Source: Hymenopellis radicata (lineage: Eukaryota; Basidiomycota; Agaricomycetes; Agaricales; Physalacriaceae). Taken from it: a DNA stretch of 64,000 nucleotides. Shown here in pieces: positions 34,820-44,500 of this stretch. The position numbers and the translations under genes are program-made. The notes under the pieces are model-generated. The model saw only the letters and a program-made list of their open reading frames with translations. It was not told the DNA's origin and did not search any database. How positions within the stretch are numbered: the stretch's first letter is position 1; every line of letters begins with the position of its first letter. The stretch covers positions 1 through 64,000 of the forward strand of contig JADNRX010000078.1 of assembly GCA_015501595.1 (NCBI GenBank), read 5' to 3'.

Positions 34820-35092
34820 TAGGCTGGTGAAGTAGACTCTAGGTTTTGTTTACTGCAGTTTTTAACAGTATCGATACGGTATTGAAACCTTGGCCAAGGA
34901 AAGGGTTGGTTTCATACTGACACGTGATCGTTTCACGTGACGGCGTGCTGGCCCTCAGAGAAGCTGAGAGTGGCGGGACAAGGGCGGGATGAGGCGGTGA
35001 GCCGCTGCGTCACATCGGTTTTGAATCGGGGGGTCGGTATCAATACCGTTAATAACACCCACGGGAGGTGTACTGTGCCACGGCCCACCCTA
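34820..35092. mobile_element. hAT-like MITE, older copy
   Basis: Flanked by an 8-bp duplication ATTGAATT (34812-34819 and 35093-35100). Ends begin TAGGCTGGTG and finish CCCACCCTA, imperfect inverted repeats. The internal sequence (CACGTGATCG...CACGTGACGG, then GAGAGTGGCGGGACAAGGG) is shared with the element at 35141-35472. The 8-bp duplication and TAGG ends fit hAT-type elements; 273 bp, no coding capacity. Confidence 0.8.
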
Positions 35093-35140
35093 ATTGAATT
35101 TGGAGTCAAATTTGACTCTGAAGGTCTGAACAGTGAAGAC

Positions 35141-35472
35141 TAGGGTGGTGCAGTAAACCCTAGGTTTTGATACACCTCAGGTTTACTGCGGTTATTAACA
35201 GTATTGATACGGTATTGAAACAGTTGGGGGTCGGGAGGTAGGTTTCGATACCAGCACGTGATCGCTTCACGTGACGGCGCGCTGGCGTTCAGAGAAGCTG
35301 AGAGTGGCGGGACAAGGGCGGGATGAGGGCGGCGAGCCGCTGCGCCACATCACGTGTTCAAAACACGTGCCGGTATCGAAACCGTTACTAACGGTTTCAA
35401 AACCAGGGCCTCCCGGGAGGTCGGTATCAATACCGTTACTAACACCCCCCGGAGGTTTACTGCGCCACCCTA
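35141..35472. mobile_element. hAT-like MITE, younger copy
   Basis: The 8-bp duplication GTGAAGAC flanks it exactly (35133-35140 and 35473-35480). Terminal inverted repeats TAGGGTGGTGCAGTAAACC and its complement differ at one position. It has the same family core as 34820-35092 but better preserved ends, so it is probably the later insertion. 332 bp, non-coding. Confidence 0.88.
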
Positions 35473-35559
35473 GTGAAGACAATTGAAAAAATTGAAATTT
35501 AAGGCCCATATGTGTCGAGACTCAAAAACTCAAAAAAAAGGTCTACGGGGATCGGCAGT

Positions 35560-35642
35560 TCGGATAAGTACGGGGAATCGAACCCCGAGCTGCCGCGTCA
35601 CTACGTGAGAGGCGGCAATGTTAGCCGTTACACCATATCCGA
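35560..35642 (-). tRNA. tRNA-Glu(CTC)-like, intron-containing, possibly degenerate
   Basis: On the minus strand: acceptor TCGGATA at the 5' end and TATCCGA at the 3' end, a D-arm GGTGTAACGGCTAACA, anticodon stem GCCGC/GCGGC with loop CTCTCA-C (anticodon CTC, Glu), and T-arm CGGGGTTCGATTCCCCG. An 8-nt insertion after position 37 fits a canonical tRNA intron. Four extra bases (TACT) separate the T-arm from the 3' acceptor strand, unlike a standard tRNA, so it may be a pseudogene or a diverged copy. Confidence 0.6.
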
Positions 35643-35817
35643 CTTAGAGCTGACGAAACATGGCGTGGGAAAGACCATGTCGTTGGTGCACCTGTGGACT
35701 CGCTCTGGTAAACATGTATATAATACTAGAAAAGCACTGAAATGCAGTGAACACTGAAAAGCCTGTTATCTGTTTACATAATATAAGTCCAAAGATGTGA
35801 AAAGTTCCCTTGGAGCC

Positions 35818-37914
35818 TTAAGCCCCAAGGGGAGCACATTCTCTCTCCAACCACTTGAGTGCTCTCTCATCACCCTCCAGCAGGGGCCCAACCTTTTCCT
35901 TGACCTCGGTATGATACTCATCCACCCATCGAATCTCACTCGGCTCGAGTAAACCGACATCAATCAACGCCCTCCCAATCGGACACATCGTCAAACGCTC
36001 AAAGCCAAAGAAGGGTTTGTCTCCAAACGCCTTGTCCTTGGGAATCTTCGGCACAACGAGAACGACATTCTCAATCCGAATGCCGTACGCATTTTCTACC
36101 AGCAAGTTTAAGAAGTGAAGGGTGCAAATGTAAAAAGACTCACCTTTGTAATACCCCGGCTCATTACTCACTGTCATGCCCTCTTTCAGCGGGGTTCCAT
36201 TGTACGCAATACGCGTCCCGATCCCATGCGGACCCTCGTGCACGTTCAGATAATGCCCGACGCCATGCCCCGTCCCATGCCGATAATCCAGTCCGTCGCT
36301 CCACAACGCTCGGCGCGCCCACGAATCAATGACGAACCCGGTAGTTCCTTCCGGGAACACTGCCGTGTCGATGGCGATGTGTCCTTGTAGCACGCGTGTA
36401 AACGCGCGCTTGACCTCGTCCTGCACGGGCGACGACCCAAAGTAAAGCGTCCGTGTAACATCGGTTGTCCCATCTGTGTATTGCGCACCGGAGTCACAGA
36501 GGTAGACATGCTCCTTCTCAATGACACTTGAATTGGTGGTTGGGGGAGAGTAGTGGATTATAGCAGCATTTGGGCCGGTAGATGAGATGGTGGGGAATGA
36601 GAGGCCTTTAAAATGTGGTAAGGCAGCACGATATGATTCCAGTTGTAGCGCGGCATCATACTCATTGATTGGCGAGGAAGAGGCGAGAGTTTCTTCCAAC
36701 CATGCGAAGTATTTGACTAGCGCTGCGCCGTCACGAACATGCGAGGCACGGAAACCAGCACACTCTGTAGAGTTTTTTATTGCTTTGAGGTCTCCAACAA
36801 TGGAGCGGGTGGACGGAGTGGGGGAAGGCCGGACAAGAGAGGAAACAGCAAGAGAAGTAGAAGGTGGGAGAAGGACTGTGCCTTTCTTCGCCCACTCCTC
36901 CAGATACGTCCAGAACGATGAGTAAGGTTCAATTCGGACGCCTTCCAATGTCAGCTGCTCCGCTCCTTGTAAAAAGAGGACGGCCTCTTGAGCGTCGATG
37001 ATCGCGTAGGAGAAAAAGACGGGATTGTAGGCGATGTCGGTTCCTCGGAGGTTAAACAGCCATGCGATCTCGTCGAGTGCGGAGAGTACAAGGCCTTTTC
37101 CGTCCAACGCGTCGCGCACCCGCTTCAATTTGGTTACATGACCCTCTCCCGCGACATCCTCGGGCAGCTGCCAGACAACATTCGACGGTCGCGCCGGGCG
37201 TTGAGTACCCCACACCACGTCGACCAGATTATGCTTAGTTGGAACGAGCTCCACCTTGGCATCGTTCTTGGTGAGCGACTCCGCGTCTGAGGCGGATATG
37301 AGCCGCGGGTCGATGCCAACCCGCAAGTTCTCCTGTTTCTGCGAGTGTTTCTCGATCCATTCCTGCCACGTAGGGACGTCCTTTACGCCGACGCGCATCA
37401 ACTCCCAATTCGCGTCGAGTTGGGCGGCGGCTTGGAGAAAGTACCTGCCGTCCGTAAAGAGGAATGCGGAGCTGGGGGTGATCAGTGCGGTGCCCGCGCT
37501 GCCGTCGAAACCGCTGATGAAAGCGCGCCGCTCGTCGCAAGACGCGATGTATTCAGAGCCGTCTGGAAGTAAGTTAGTGCCATTTCGTCGTCGCCAAAGT
37601 TGCAACCCACGCTCATCGGCACTGCCCACGACATACACGTCAACCGCGTAATTCTCCATTAGCCTGCGCAAGGCAGCGATGCGTTCAGTCGTATGCACCG
37701 TGGTCGGCATCGTCGCTTTGTCGTTGACGTCGTGTCCCAAAACTATCGCTGAATAGGCTCGCGAGCAAGGCGGTCTTGCGAACAATGTTCTTGTTCGTGG
37801 TGGTGGTGGTAGTTCAGAGGCAAGTCGTAACGTGGGTTGTATCCTGCGAACTGCAGGTACGATTCGAGAGCGATTTGCGGGCGATAATCGCGCAATCGCC
37901 CACCTGACTGTCAT
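35818..37914 (-). CDS. Xaa-Pro aminopeptidase (aminopeptidase P, M24B)
   Basis: The unspliced frame is open throughout, but two 48-nt introns are present: 37563-37610 (joining SADEH to GSEYIASC) and 36096-36143 (joining GYYKE to NAYGIRIEN). Spliced length is about 666 residues. N-terminal creatinase-like domains (ADERG/GSEYIASCDERRAFISGF, DGRYFLQA) precede the pita-bread catalytic domain with CDSGAQY...DGTTDVTRT (two Asp), HGTGHGVGH (His), NEPGYY (Glu) and GIRIENV (Glu), all five metal ligands of M24 enzymes. Known reaction: release of an N-terminal residue before proline, with two metal ions, usually manganese. The first about 65 residues are Arg-rich with few acids, like a mitochondrial presequence; an internal Met near 37710 could give a cytosolic form. 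Confidence 0.93.
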   Translation of the reverse strand: MTVRWAIARLSPANRSRIVPAVRRIQPTLRLASELPPPPRTRTLFARPPCSRAYSAIVLGHDVNDKATMPTTVHTTERIAALRRLMENYAVDVYVVGSADERGLQLWRRRNGTNLLPDGSEYIASCDERRAFISGFDGSAGTALITPSSAFLFTDGRYFLQAAAQLDANWELMRVGVKDVPTWQEWIEKHSQKQENLRVGIDPRLISASDAESLTKNDAKVELVPTKHNLVDVVWGTQRPARPSNVVWQLPEDVAGEGHVTKLKRVRDALDGKGLVLSALDEIAWLFNLRGTDIAYNPVFFSYAIIDAQEAVLFLQGAEQLTLEGVRIEPYSSFWTYLEEWAKKGTVLLPPSTSLAVSSLVRPSPTPSTRSIVGDLKAIKNSTECAGFRASHVRDGAALVKYFAWLEETLASSSPINEYDAALQLESYRAALPHFKGLSFPTISSTGPNAAIIHYSPPTTNSSVIEKEHVYLCDSGAQYTDGTTDVTRTLYFGSSPVQDEVKRAFTRVLQGHIAIDTAVFPEGTTGFVIDSWARRALWSDGLDYRHGTGHGVGHYLNVHEGPHGIGTRIAYNGTPLKEGMTVSNEPGYYKGESFYICTLHFLNLLVENAYGIRIENVVLVVPKIPKDKAFGDKPFFGFERLTMCPIGRALIDVGLLEPSEIRWVDEYHTEVKEKVGPLLEGDERALKWLERECAPLGA

Positions 37915-37941
37915 CCACTAGCAGTCCACTAGTTGCGATGA

Positions 37942-38222
37942 CACTGCATACAAAGCTCAGATTTTTAGATAAGAAATGTAGTTAAAAATCCTTTTGATTT
38001 TTAACTAGTTTCTTAAGTTAAAAACTGATTAAATATATTTAAATCTTTTTACTGAAAATTTGACTAAATTGAGATAATTTCAAGAAAAATTCAAGCAAAG
38101 TGAGTTTTATATAAAAATATTTTAATTATATTTAAGAAGTTTTTAATCTAAAAAACTAGTTGAAAATCGAAAGGTTTTTTTACTACATTTCTTACTTAAA
38201 AATCTGAGCTTTGCATGCAGTG
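37942..38222. mobile_element. AT-rich MITE with about 70-bp terminal inverted repeats
   Basis: The left end starts CACTGCATACAAAGCTCAGA and the right end is nearly its complement; the inverted match continues for about 70 bp with few differences. TGA flanks both sides (37939-37941 and 38223-38225), a 3-bp target duplication. The element is 281 bp and strongly AT-rich against GC-balanced surroundings. It starts 28 bp upstream of the aminopeptidase P start codon, so it sits in that gene's promoter. Confidence 0.82.
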
Positions 38223-38225
38223 TGA

Positions 38226-38574
38226 TGGTGGTCGGAACGGAAACGTGATCTAATCTTATCTCCCCCAGCACCGACGCAACTTGTATTTCGCTATGTTAGA
38301 AAATAATGAAGCATAGGATTGTCATTCAACTGTGTCGTTGGTTCGTGACTCGATACATCTCCTTGTCAATTTTTTCCATTTATATCTGCGATTTCTCATC
38401 GTCTTGGAATACCTCCCCCGCTATGCTTAAGTAGTCTCGTTACCGACCGAATAAAAGTGACAAGTCAACGATATACGGTCTGGGGGTTCTCGTGATAATG
38501 GAGAAACTAGTGAATACCCGTCCGAAGGATTCAAGGAATGATTCGGACGACACAGTTATGGAAGACATCAGTTT
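38226..38574. other. Intergenic, no gene seen
   Basis: Between the MITE and the 3' end of MYND copy 2; short frames only. Confidence 0.4.
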
Positions 38575-39576
38575 CTAGTCCTTCGGTTTCAGATAGACGC
38601 CTTTCGCAGCAAGCTCTGGGACCGTATGGCTCTTCCAAACCCATTTGCCACCTCCAGGATGCTTGCTCATGAGTCCTGGAGCCCAACTTTTCCCGCTGTC
38701 ACCGACTAGGCGCCATACTAAGCCACAAGAGGCACAATGCTTCGCGAGATAATAGAATGGCTTGTTTCCTGTTCGGTAGGTCGGGATGTCGGATCTGTAT
38801 ATACATGTTGCAGTCAGCCAAGGTGCATCTCCGTCCATCACATCTAGAAAGAGACGCGTATCAGGCTACGGTGAAGACATGTGCACGAAGCACTCACAGA
38901 CACATGGGACGTAAGCCATGTAGCCTGGACTGGACTTTTCCTCATCGTGCGTCTTCTCAATCATCGGCATATACGCAGCGTAGGACATCCCCGCGGGCGT
39001 TCCGGCTGGGGGCGCAGGCGCTAGGTGCGCCGACTGGATCTCAAACGCAAGCGATGGATTGCCCTCCGCTTCCTTTCGATATTTGAGATCGAACCATACA
39101 CAGGTCTTGTGGAAGTCGTAGGGCTTGGGAGCTTCGAGTATAGCCCATGCTACCGCTGCGTCGAGTGTTTTGACGTGCAGTTCCTTCCAATCCTGAACAA
39201 GATACATGCGCTCCTGCGCGGACGGGAGTCCACAAGTATGCAGGGGATGACTGGGATGCCCATTGAGCTCTCGAGCCCGACGCGTCTGCTCTAGGGTACA
39301 GAATCCTTTGTGGATTTTCCAGTGCGCTTTCTGATGTTCGGGACTCTAAGATAAGACGCAGGTTAGTAGGACTCACAGCATGATCGGACAGAAACGCACA
39401 CAATAGCGAACTCCCCGACAGCCGCTGCAGATTTGCATGGGCGGCGCTCCTGGAGCTCTCAAAACATTACAGTGCGCACATCCCTCGGGAGTGTTCCTCG
39501 AGTATGACAATTTGCCTGGGCCTGAGTTGATTTTGAAGACGGCTTTGCGTCCTGGATCATTCGGCTGGGGAGCCAT
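38575..39576 (-). CDS. MYND-type zinc-finger protein, copy 2
   Basis: Start at ATG 39576-39574 (MAPQPNDPGRKAVFKINSG). The first exon gives CAHC, ICSGC and RYC; after an intron with a TCTTAG acceptor (near 39347) comes SPEHQKAHWKIHKGFC, completing a full MYND cysteine/histidine set. It continues LEQTRRARELNGHP, YLVQDWKELHVKTLDAA, KPYDFHKTCVWF, then a third exon (MDGDAPWLTATCIY...CGLVWRLVGDSGKSWAPGLM) ending at 38575. Paralog of 18161-19182 on the same strand; this copy keeps every ligand. Inferred role: protein-protein interaction. Biological function unknown. Confidence 0.8.
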
Positions 39577-39870
39577 TTGCGGCAAATGGTCAGTAGTATT
39601 TTCGCAGGAGGAAGTAAAGCGAGGACAGAAAGTAGTGGACCTTGGTCGCGGTGGGCCAGGGTACATCACCTCTGACTTGTCACCTCACGTGGTATGTGTC
39701 ACAGCGTTTTAGGAATCAGCACGTCCTTGTCCTCGCTCTTGACTCTTGACGTGAACGACAACAATATGTACTTTCTCTCCGTTTCCCGCTGCTTTTTTTG
39801 GCTTTGACTATCTACAATGTTTTCGATGCTCTTTCGGACCTCGTCATTCCTAACATGACATGTCATGACG
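39577..39870. other. Intergenic, no gene seen
   Basis: 5' flank of MYND copy 2. A short palindrome (ACATGACATGTCATG, near 39853-39867) lies just left of the TIR element. Confidence 0.35.
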
Positions 39871-39872
39871 TA

Positions 39873-40858
39873 CACCCCCAAACGCTGACCCAGCGGAATT
39901 CCGCTGGGTGATGGGCCGATGGATTCCCAGCGGCAATTCCAGCGGATTCCTGTGAATTGGCAATCCCTGGATACCGGTGGGGTAGACGCTGGATTCCTCT
40001 GGGGCAGCCAGGCGATGAAGCTGGGAAAGAAGCTGGAGATAGTTCGGGTATCAGTGCTTGATAAGCGAGCTAAATCTCAAATCATTTTTATTTTTTTGCT
40101 TGTCCGACTTCGTTCTCGAGTGATGGCAGATATATACTGAGCATAGAAGTGCATATAATGTAAACCATGTATGAAGAAGAACAGTACGAAGAAGATGGAA
40201 CAAGGCTAAGCTACGATTGTCCTTCCGAGTCGCCTGCTTCAGGGATGTGCTGCACATCGCCTTGCCCTTCCGGGGCCTCGTTAGCCTTGTCAAGCGTGAT
40301 GGTAGGAGCAAACGAAATAGCGGCACCAACAGTGACAGGATTAGATGGCAGATTCGGATGCTCTTGTGCGGTGGCGGTCTCCATGCGCAGAATGAGAAGT
40401 TTGGAGGGCAGAACGACAAAAATTTTGCAACGGGCGGGGACCAAGGCAGAGCTGGGGAACCATAGGTGAGTGTCGTCCTTGCGTACGGCCTATAGCTGGA
40501 CTGGTGCGAAAATTGAGGTTGGATATTGCACGAGAACGTTGGCAGTCGGCGGCGGTGGCAACCAAGTGGGAGTGGAGGATGGCAGATGGCGACCATGGAT
40601 GTTTGTTTGGCTGAGTGCTGAAATTGGCAAGTCCTGGACTTGGAGGAATTTTCAGCCCGGTCGACACATGTGCAAGCAAGAGATACCGAGCCTGTGCCGA
40701 AACCTCCAGCGGTCTGCTAGCGTTGAGCCCACAAGAATCCAGGGATTGCCAATTCACGGGAATCCAGCTGGCCCTCCAGTGTACTCCCAGCAAAACACAC
40801 GCTGGAAACTCACGGTCCGATCACCCAGCGGAATTCCGCTGGGTCAGCGTTTGGGGTG
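39873..40858. mobile_element. TA-flanked TIR element with palindromic ends
   Basis: TA at 39871-39872 and 40859-40860. Inverted ends CACCCCCAAACGCTGACC / complement, each containing the 20-bp palindrome CCCAGCGGAATTCCGCTGGG. Further inward there is more inverted similarity (GGATTCC...AATTGGCAATCCCTGG on the left, CCAGGGATTGCCAATTC on the right), so the inverted repeats extend over about 100 bp with interruptions. No transposase recognised; probably a non-autonomous Tc1/mariner-type element. It abuts the start of tandem unit 1. Confidence 0.8.
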
Positions 40859-40924
40859 TACCATTTTGCAATGATCGGCGGTCTTGGTCTGGCCTGCTCT
40901 TGCTCCTTGCTTTCTACCACCATC

Positions 40925-41965
40925 ATGTCAGATATGGAAACTGTTATTCGTGAAGTACGCCCCATTTCTCCTGAAAAAACCGCTTGCTCGACGTCTTTTC
41001 AGGTCGCGAAGGATGTCTGGATTTTCTCCAAGCCATTCGCTCGAGGCGGACTTATTCCTATCGGAGGACGCTCGACGGCCGTCAAACTTTCCAACGGCGG
41101 CGTATGGGTCTTAGCTTCAACGCCCTTATCCACAGAGACGAAATCCACGCTGGACAAGATGGGCCCGGTAGAGTGAGTAATGTGCTCTTACCCTCCGGCT
41201 ATCACACATCAATCACGTTCAGGTATATCGTATCGGCGGACAGGGTGCACCATCTATTCCTCAGTAAGCTGGTCACGCATATATGCGTGTCATTTTACGA
41301 ACTGACGCGTGTACTCTTATAGCCGAGTACAAGACTGCCTATCCGAACGCCAAAGTCATTGCCCCGGCCGACGCGGTGGAGCGACACGGTAACAAGGACC
41401 TCAAGTTCGACGGCATTTGGGGAAAAGATCCTCCCGATACGAAATATGGGTTTGAAGACGATGTAAGTGGTCATATACATCTTTTCTCGTGTGGCTAATT
41501 AGCAGTATCATAGATCCAACATTGTTACTTCTCCGGCTTCGTCAACAAGGACGTCGCCTTCTTTCATCCCGCCTCCAAGACGCTAATCGAAGCCGACCTA
41601 CTCTTCAACCTCCCGCCACGGAGCAATACTCCAAGTCCAAGACTTCTGGCAAAATTCCCGTTTTTGGTGGATTCAACCCCATGGCTGGGCCGCCGCGCGC
41701 TTTGCTTGGACGATGGGCCAGGACAGAGAGTATGTGTTCCCTTCGTCTGTGTTTGTTCGATCTTGATTCTGAGTGGTGTGAATTTGCTAGGGCTATGAAG
41801 CGTGATGCGAAGACGGTCTCGCAGTGGGACTTTGAGCGCATAATTCCCTGCCACGGGGTAAATCCATTTCTTCTCTTCGACCACCTTCTAACATAACAAC
41901 AGGATGTCATTGAGCAAACGGGAAAGCAGGCTTGGCTCGACTGCTATCGCCACTATTTGAACTAA
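40925..41965 (+). pseudogene. DUF4336-type protein, unit 1 copy with frameshifts
   Basis: ATG at 40925. Intron 1 (40955-41002, 48 nt) joins MSDMETVIRE to VAKDVWIFSKPFARGG. Later exons give RSTAVKLSNGGVWVLAST, YIVSADRVHHLFL, AEYKTAYPNAKVIAPADAVE, CYFSGFVNKDVAFFHPASKT, AMKRDAKTVSQWDFERIIPC and GDVIEQTGKQAWLDCYRHYLN, stop at 41963-41965. This is the DUF4336 family (metallo-beta-lactamase-like fold, function unknown). Compared with unit 2, one C is missing in each of two C-runs, near 41611 and near 41677, so the frame is lost in the exon after FHPASKT. It could be a young pseudogene or homopolymer errors. Confidence 0.8.
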
Positions 41966-42204
41966 CGTGTATTTATTTCCCTTGTTCGTCCATGAATGAG
42001 GACGCTCGACCGGACATAGAGTATTGGAATTATGAAGTGGATGTTTTTTCGTTCATGTAAAACAGACAGCTGATGGGAAGTTGTGAATAAGTGAAGAGTG
42101 GGAATTATCGTGTGAGGTAAGTATTGCATTCATATGAAGGGTTCATGTCCGTCAAGACTATTACCGATGACAGAGCTATCACTAACAACATAACAATCCT
42201 AGTA

Positions 42205-42448
42205 CTGTAGCGTTTCGACCATAACTTCACAGCCTGTGACCCGTTATGGTCTGAAGTTATAGCGAACAGCTTCACAGACCCTTAAATTGCCTTATTTGGA
42301 CAGTCCCACGTATGGCGGGACCTGAAATTTCCTTATTTAGAGGCTCGTGCCTGGCCAAAGTGGTCTGTGACCCGTTATGGTGTATATATAGCTTCACTTC
42401 AAAGACCTCTGTGACCCGTTATGTGAATTTGCGGTCGAAACGCTACAG
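42205..42448. mobile_element. TA-flanked MITE, CTGTAGCGTTTCGACC ends
   Basis: TA at 42203-42204 and 42449-42450. Perfect inverted ends CTGTAGCGTTTCGACC and complement. The internal motif GTGACCCGTTATG occurs three times (near 42237, 42369 and 42410). 244 bp, no coding capacity; Tc1/mariner-type target. It lies within the 1.1-kb segment absent from unit 2. Confidence 0.85.
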
Positions 42449-42450
42449 TA

Positions 42451-43699
42451 AGTGCATTTCCTTTCTGAATCAGTCTAACTCTGTCTCCAGTGTCCGTCCC
42501 TTTCAGCAATGTCTGAAGATTCGTTCGTGGACGGAGGCAACTCCAGTACGGAATGGTAAATTCGTCAAAGTGCTCACCGACGGCCTTGATCACCGTCGTC
42601 ATTTTAACTTCCCAGTACAGAACACTGAATGCTTGCGAGGCTCGGTCCCGAGCCAGGGACTTCATACGAGAGCTGGCTGATGGAATTTTTCTCAGAACCC
42701 CGCTGATTAGGATTCGTGTTCCTCTTTCACGTTCGGGTTCAGGTTTTCGGGGTTCGCTTATCCCTGGACTCTCATCACAGGCTCCCCACGCCATCCCAAT
42801 TGTTCGCAGTGCGGCGTTGGATTACAGAACGACAAGGAGAGAGACGAGGTGAGTTCATCATCATTTCTATTTCTGTCGACTGGTCTTATTTACTCGCTCT
42901 TCAGCACCTTCGATCCAATGAGCGTAGCTGCGCAAACAGAGACTGTCGCGTCTACAAGGTCTACGAGTGCGAGAAGCTCGCTACCAAGACTCCTCTCGTC
43001 ATCCCTCTTGCGAGCTATGTGGCGAAGGGGTCTTTGGTTCGACTGAACTCACCGAGTAATAAGTTAAGTTCCCTTTTCAATTCTGACATAGATGTTGTCA
43101 ATTCTGTCAATCGTTTGCTCTCTTCTACATATCTGTATTTGAACTGGATTATCAGACAGGCCCTCAAAATGGCGGAAATCTTCCGTGAGACTACGCTTCA
43201 CGCTTGATTTTTCCTTATTCGGGGTTGCGTGCGTTATCGTCCTGGTCATTTTCTCTGGGACACGCGTACTTCGCGCCCGATTGCGTGTCTTGGGATCCTC
43301 CTTGTAACTATTTCCGCATTCTTCTCCATGCCGGTGGTGCCATTGCAGAAGGAAGGCAAGGAGTCGACTGCCAGTTAGGGCTCATCCCACTCTTTCTGTC
43401 CTTCACGTGCTACAGCGCGCAGAAATTAGTTCAGCCAAATTCCGCCGACGTGACGAACGCCTCCATGCCAAGGATGCCACTATTCAATGATAATACAATT
43501 AATACTTTGCGTGAGAATGCCGATGCTCTGCTACACATGGGCTATCAGACTCTTTGGAGATATCAACAATCTAGCACTTGCCATCTAAGCCGGCGTATCC
43601 ACATTTTGACAAAAGCGTGAGGAATTACCTGTCAAAGGAAGAGTCCAGGCTTTCCTTTCTGATGATGACACCATTCGCGCTCTACTCCAGTCCACCATC
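42451..43699. other. Region upstream of F-box gene, partly absent from unit 2
   Basis: 42451-43080 has no counterpart in unit 2. 43130-43699 matches 55185-55734. A frame near 43220-43380 encodes a hydrophobic stretch (LGILLVTISAFF) followed by LQKEGKESTAS-stop, conserved in unit 2 (LGILLVTLSAFL), so a short exon of an unidentified membrane protein may lie here. Confidence 0.35.
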
Positions 43700-44419
43700 A
43701 TGATGAGCCCGCTGCCCCAGGAACTAATCGACACCATCGTCGACCGCGTCGCCGACGACAACGACACGGCAAGCCTTTGCACCTGCTTGCATGTCAGCCG
43801 TTCCTTCTGGTCGCGCAGCCGTATGCACCTCTTCCGGGACGTCCGCATCGAGAGCGCCGCACAATGCGCGCGCTTACACGTCCTGTTCGCTATGGATCCC
43901 GCTGCGGCGACGCTCGTGCACAAACTGGACGTCGTCGACCCCATCCCGCGAGATCCGCGGCGGTTCAAGGAGGAGACATGGATCGGGCGGGACGATTTGC
44001 TTCCGGGCGTGGTCCAGCAGCTTGCGCCGCATCTGCATGCGCTGGATCTGTCGAGCGAGGGGTATCATTACGGGAACCGGGACTACACGCATGTGCTGAG
44101 GTGGCATAAGGCGTCCGAGGCGCTGAGGGGGGCGCTGGTCGCTGTCTTTCGAGGGCCGAACATTCGGTTTGTCTCGCTGGCTGGCGTGCTGATTGATTCG
44201 TGCCAGACGCTCTTCTCGCTGTTTGATGGGTCGCCGGTCGAGCGGCTGGACCTGCCTTCGTTCTGGCACGATACGGAATGTCGTGTCAATGCCGATATAT
44301 CCACGCAGCACCCGCCGCGGCTGCAGTCGCTGTCCATCATCCTGTCAACCTGCCTTGTAAACTACCTGCGACGCGTCGAGGAGAGAAGTGGTGAGGAGCA
44401 TGGCCGGTTGGAGATTTGA
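43700..44419 (+). CDS. F-box protein, unit 1 copy
   Basis: ATG at 43700 (MMSPLPQELIDTIVDRVADD). The F-box spans about residues 3-48: LPQELIDTIVD, LCTCLHVSRSFWSRSR, LFRDVRI. The body has leucine-rich segments (LHALDLSSEGYHYG, RFVSLAGVLIDSC, LQSLSIILSTC). Frame ends at 44417-44419. Relative to the unit 2 copy (55735-56817) there is a 12-nt insertion (VNYL after STCL) and a 10-nt insertion just before the GAGGAG minisatellite. The latter shifts the frame and ends the protein 120 residues earlier. Known role of the family: substrate receptor of SCF ubiquitin ligases. Confidence 0.82.
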   Translation: MMSPLPQELIDTIVDRVADDNDTASLCTCLHVSRSFWSRSRMHLFRDVRIESAAQCARLHVLFAMDPAAATLVHKLDVVDPIPRDPRRFKEETWIGRDDLLPGVVQQLAPHLHALDLSSEGYHYGNRDYTHVLRWHKASEALRGALVAVFRGPNIRFVSLAGVLIDSCQTLFSLFDGSPVERLDLPSFWHDTECRVNADISTQHPPRLQSLSIILSTCLVNYLRRVEERSGEEHGRLEI

Positions 44420-44500
44420 GGAGGGTGCTCGTGAGGAGGAGGGTGCTCGTGAGGAGGAGGGTGCTCGCTTGAGGGAGGAGAGTGCTCGCTTGAGGCGGAG
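44405..44500 (+). repeat. GAGGAGGGTGCTCGT minisatellite, unit 1
   Basis: About five imperfect 15-18-bp units of GAGGAGGGTGCTCGT. In unit 2 (56425-56515) the same repeat is read in frame as (E)EEGAR/EESTR; in unit 1 the frame stops just before it. Confidence 0.75.

Noticed and set aside
43585..43968. 127-codon minus-strand frame conserved in both units (also 55620-56003)
   Set aside because: It is antisense to the F-box exon; conservation between units reflects the recent duplication.
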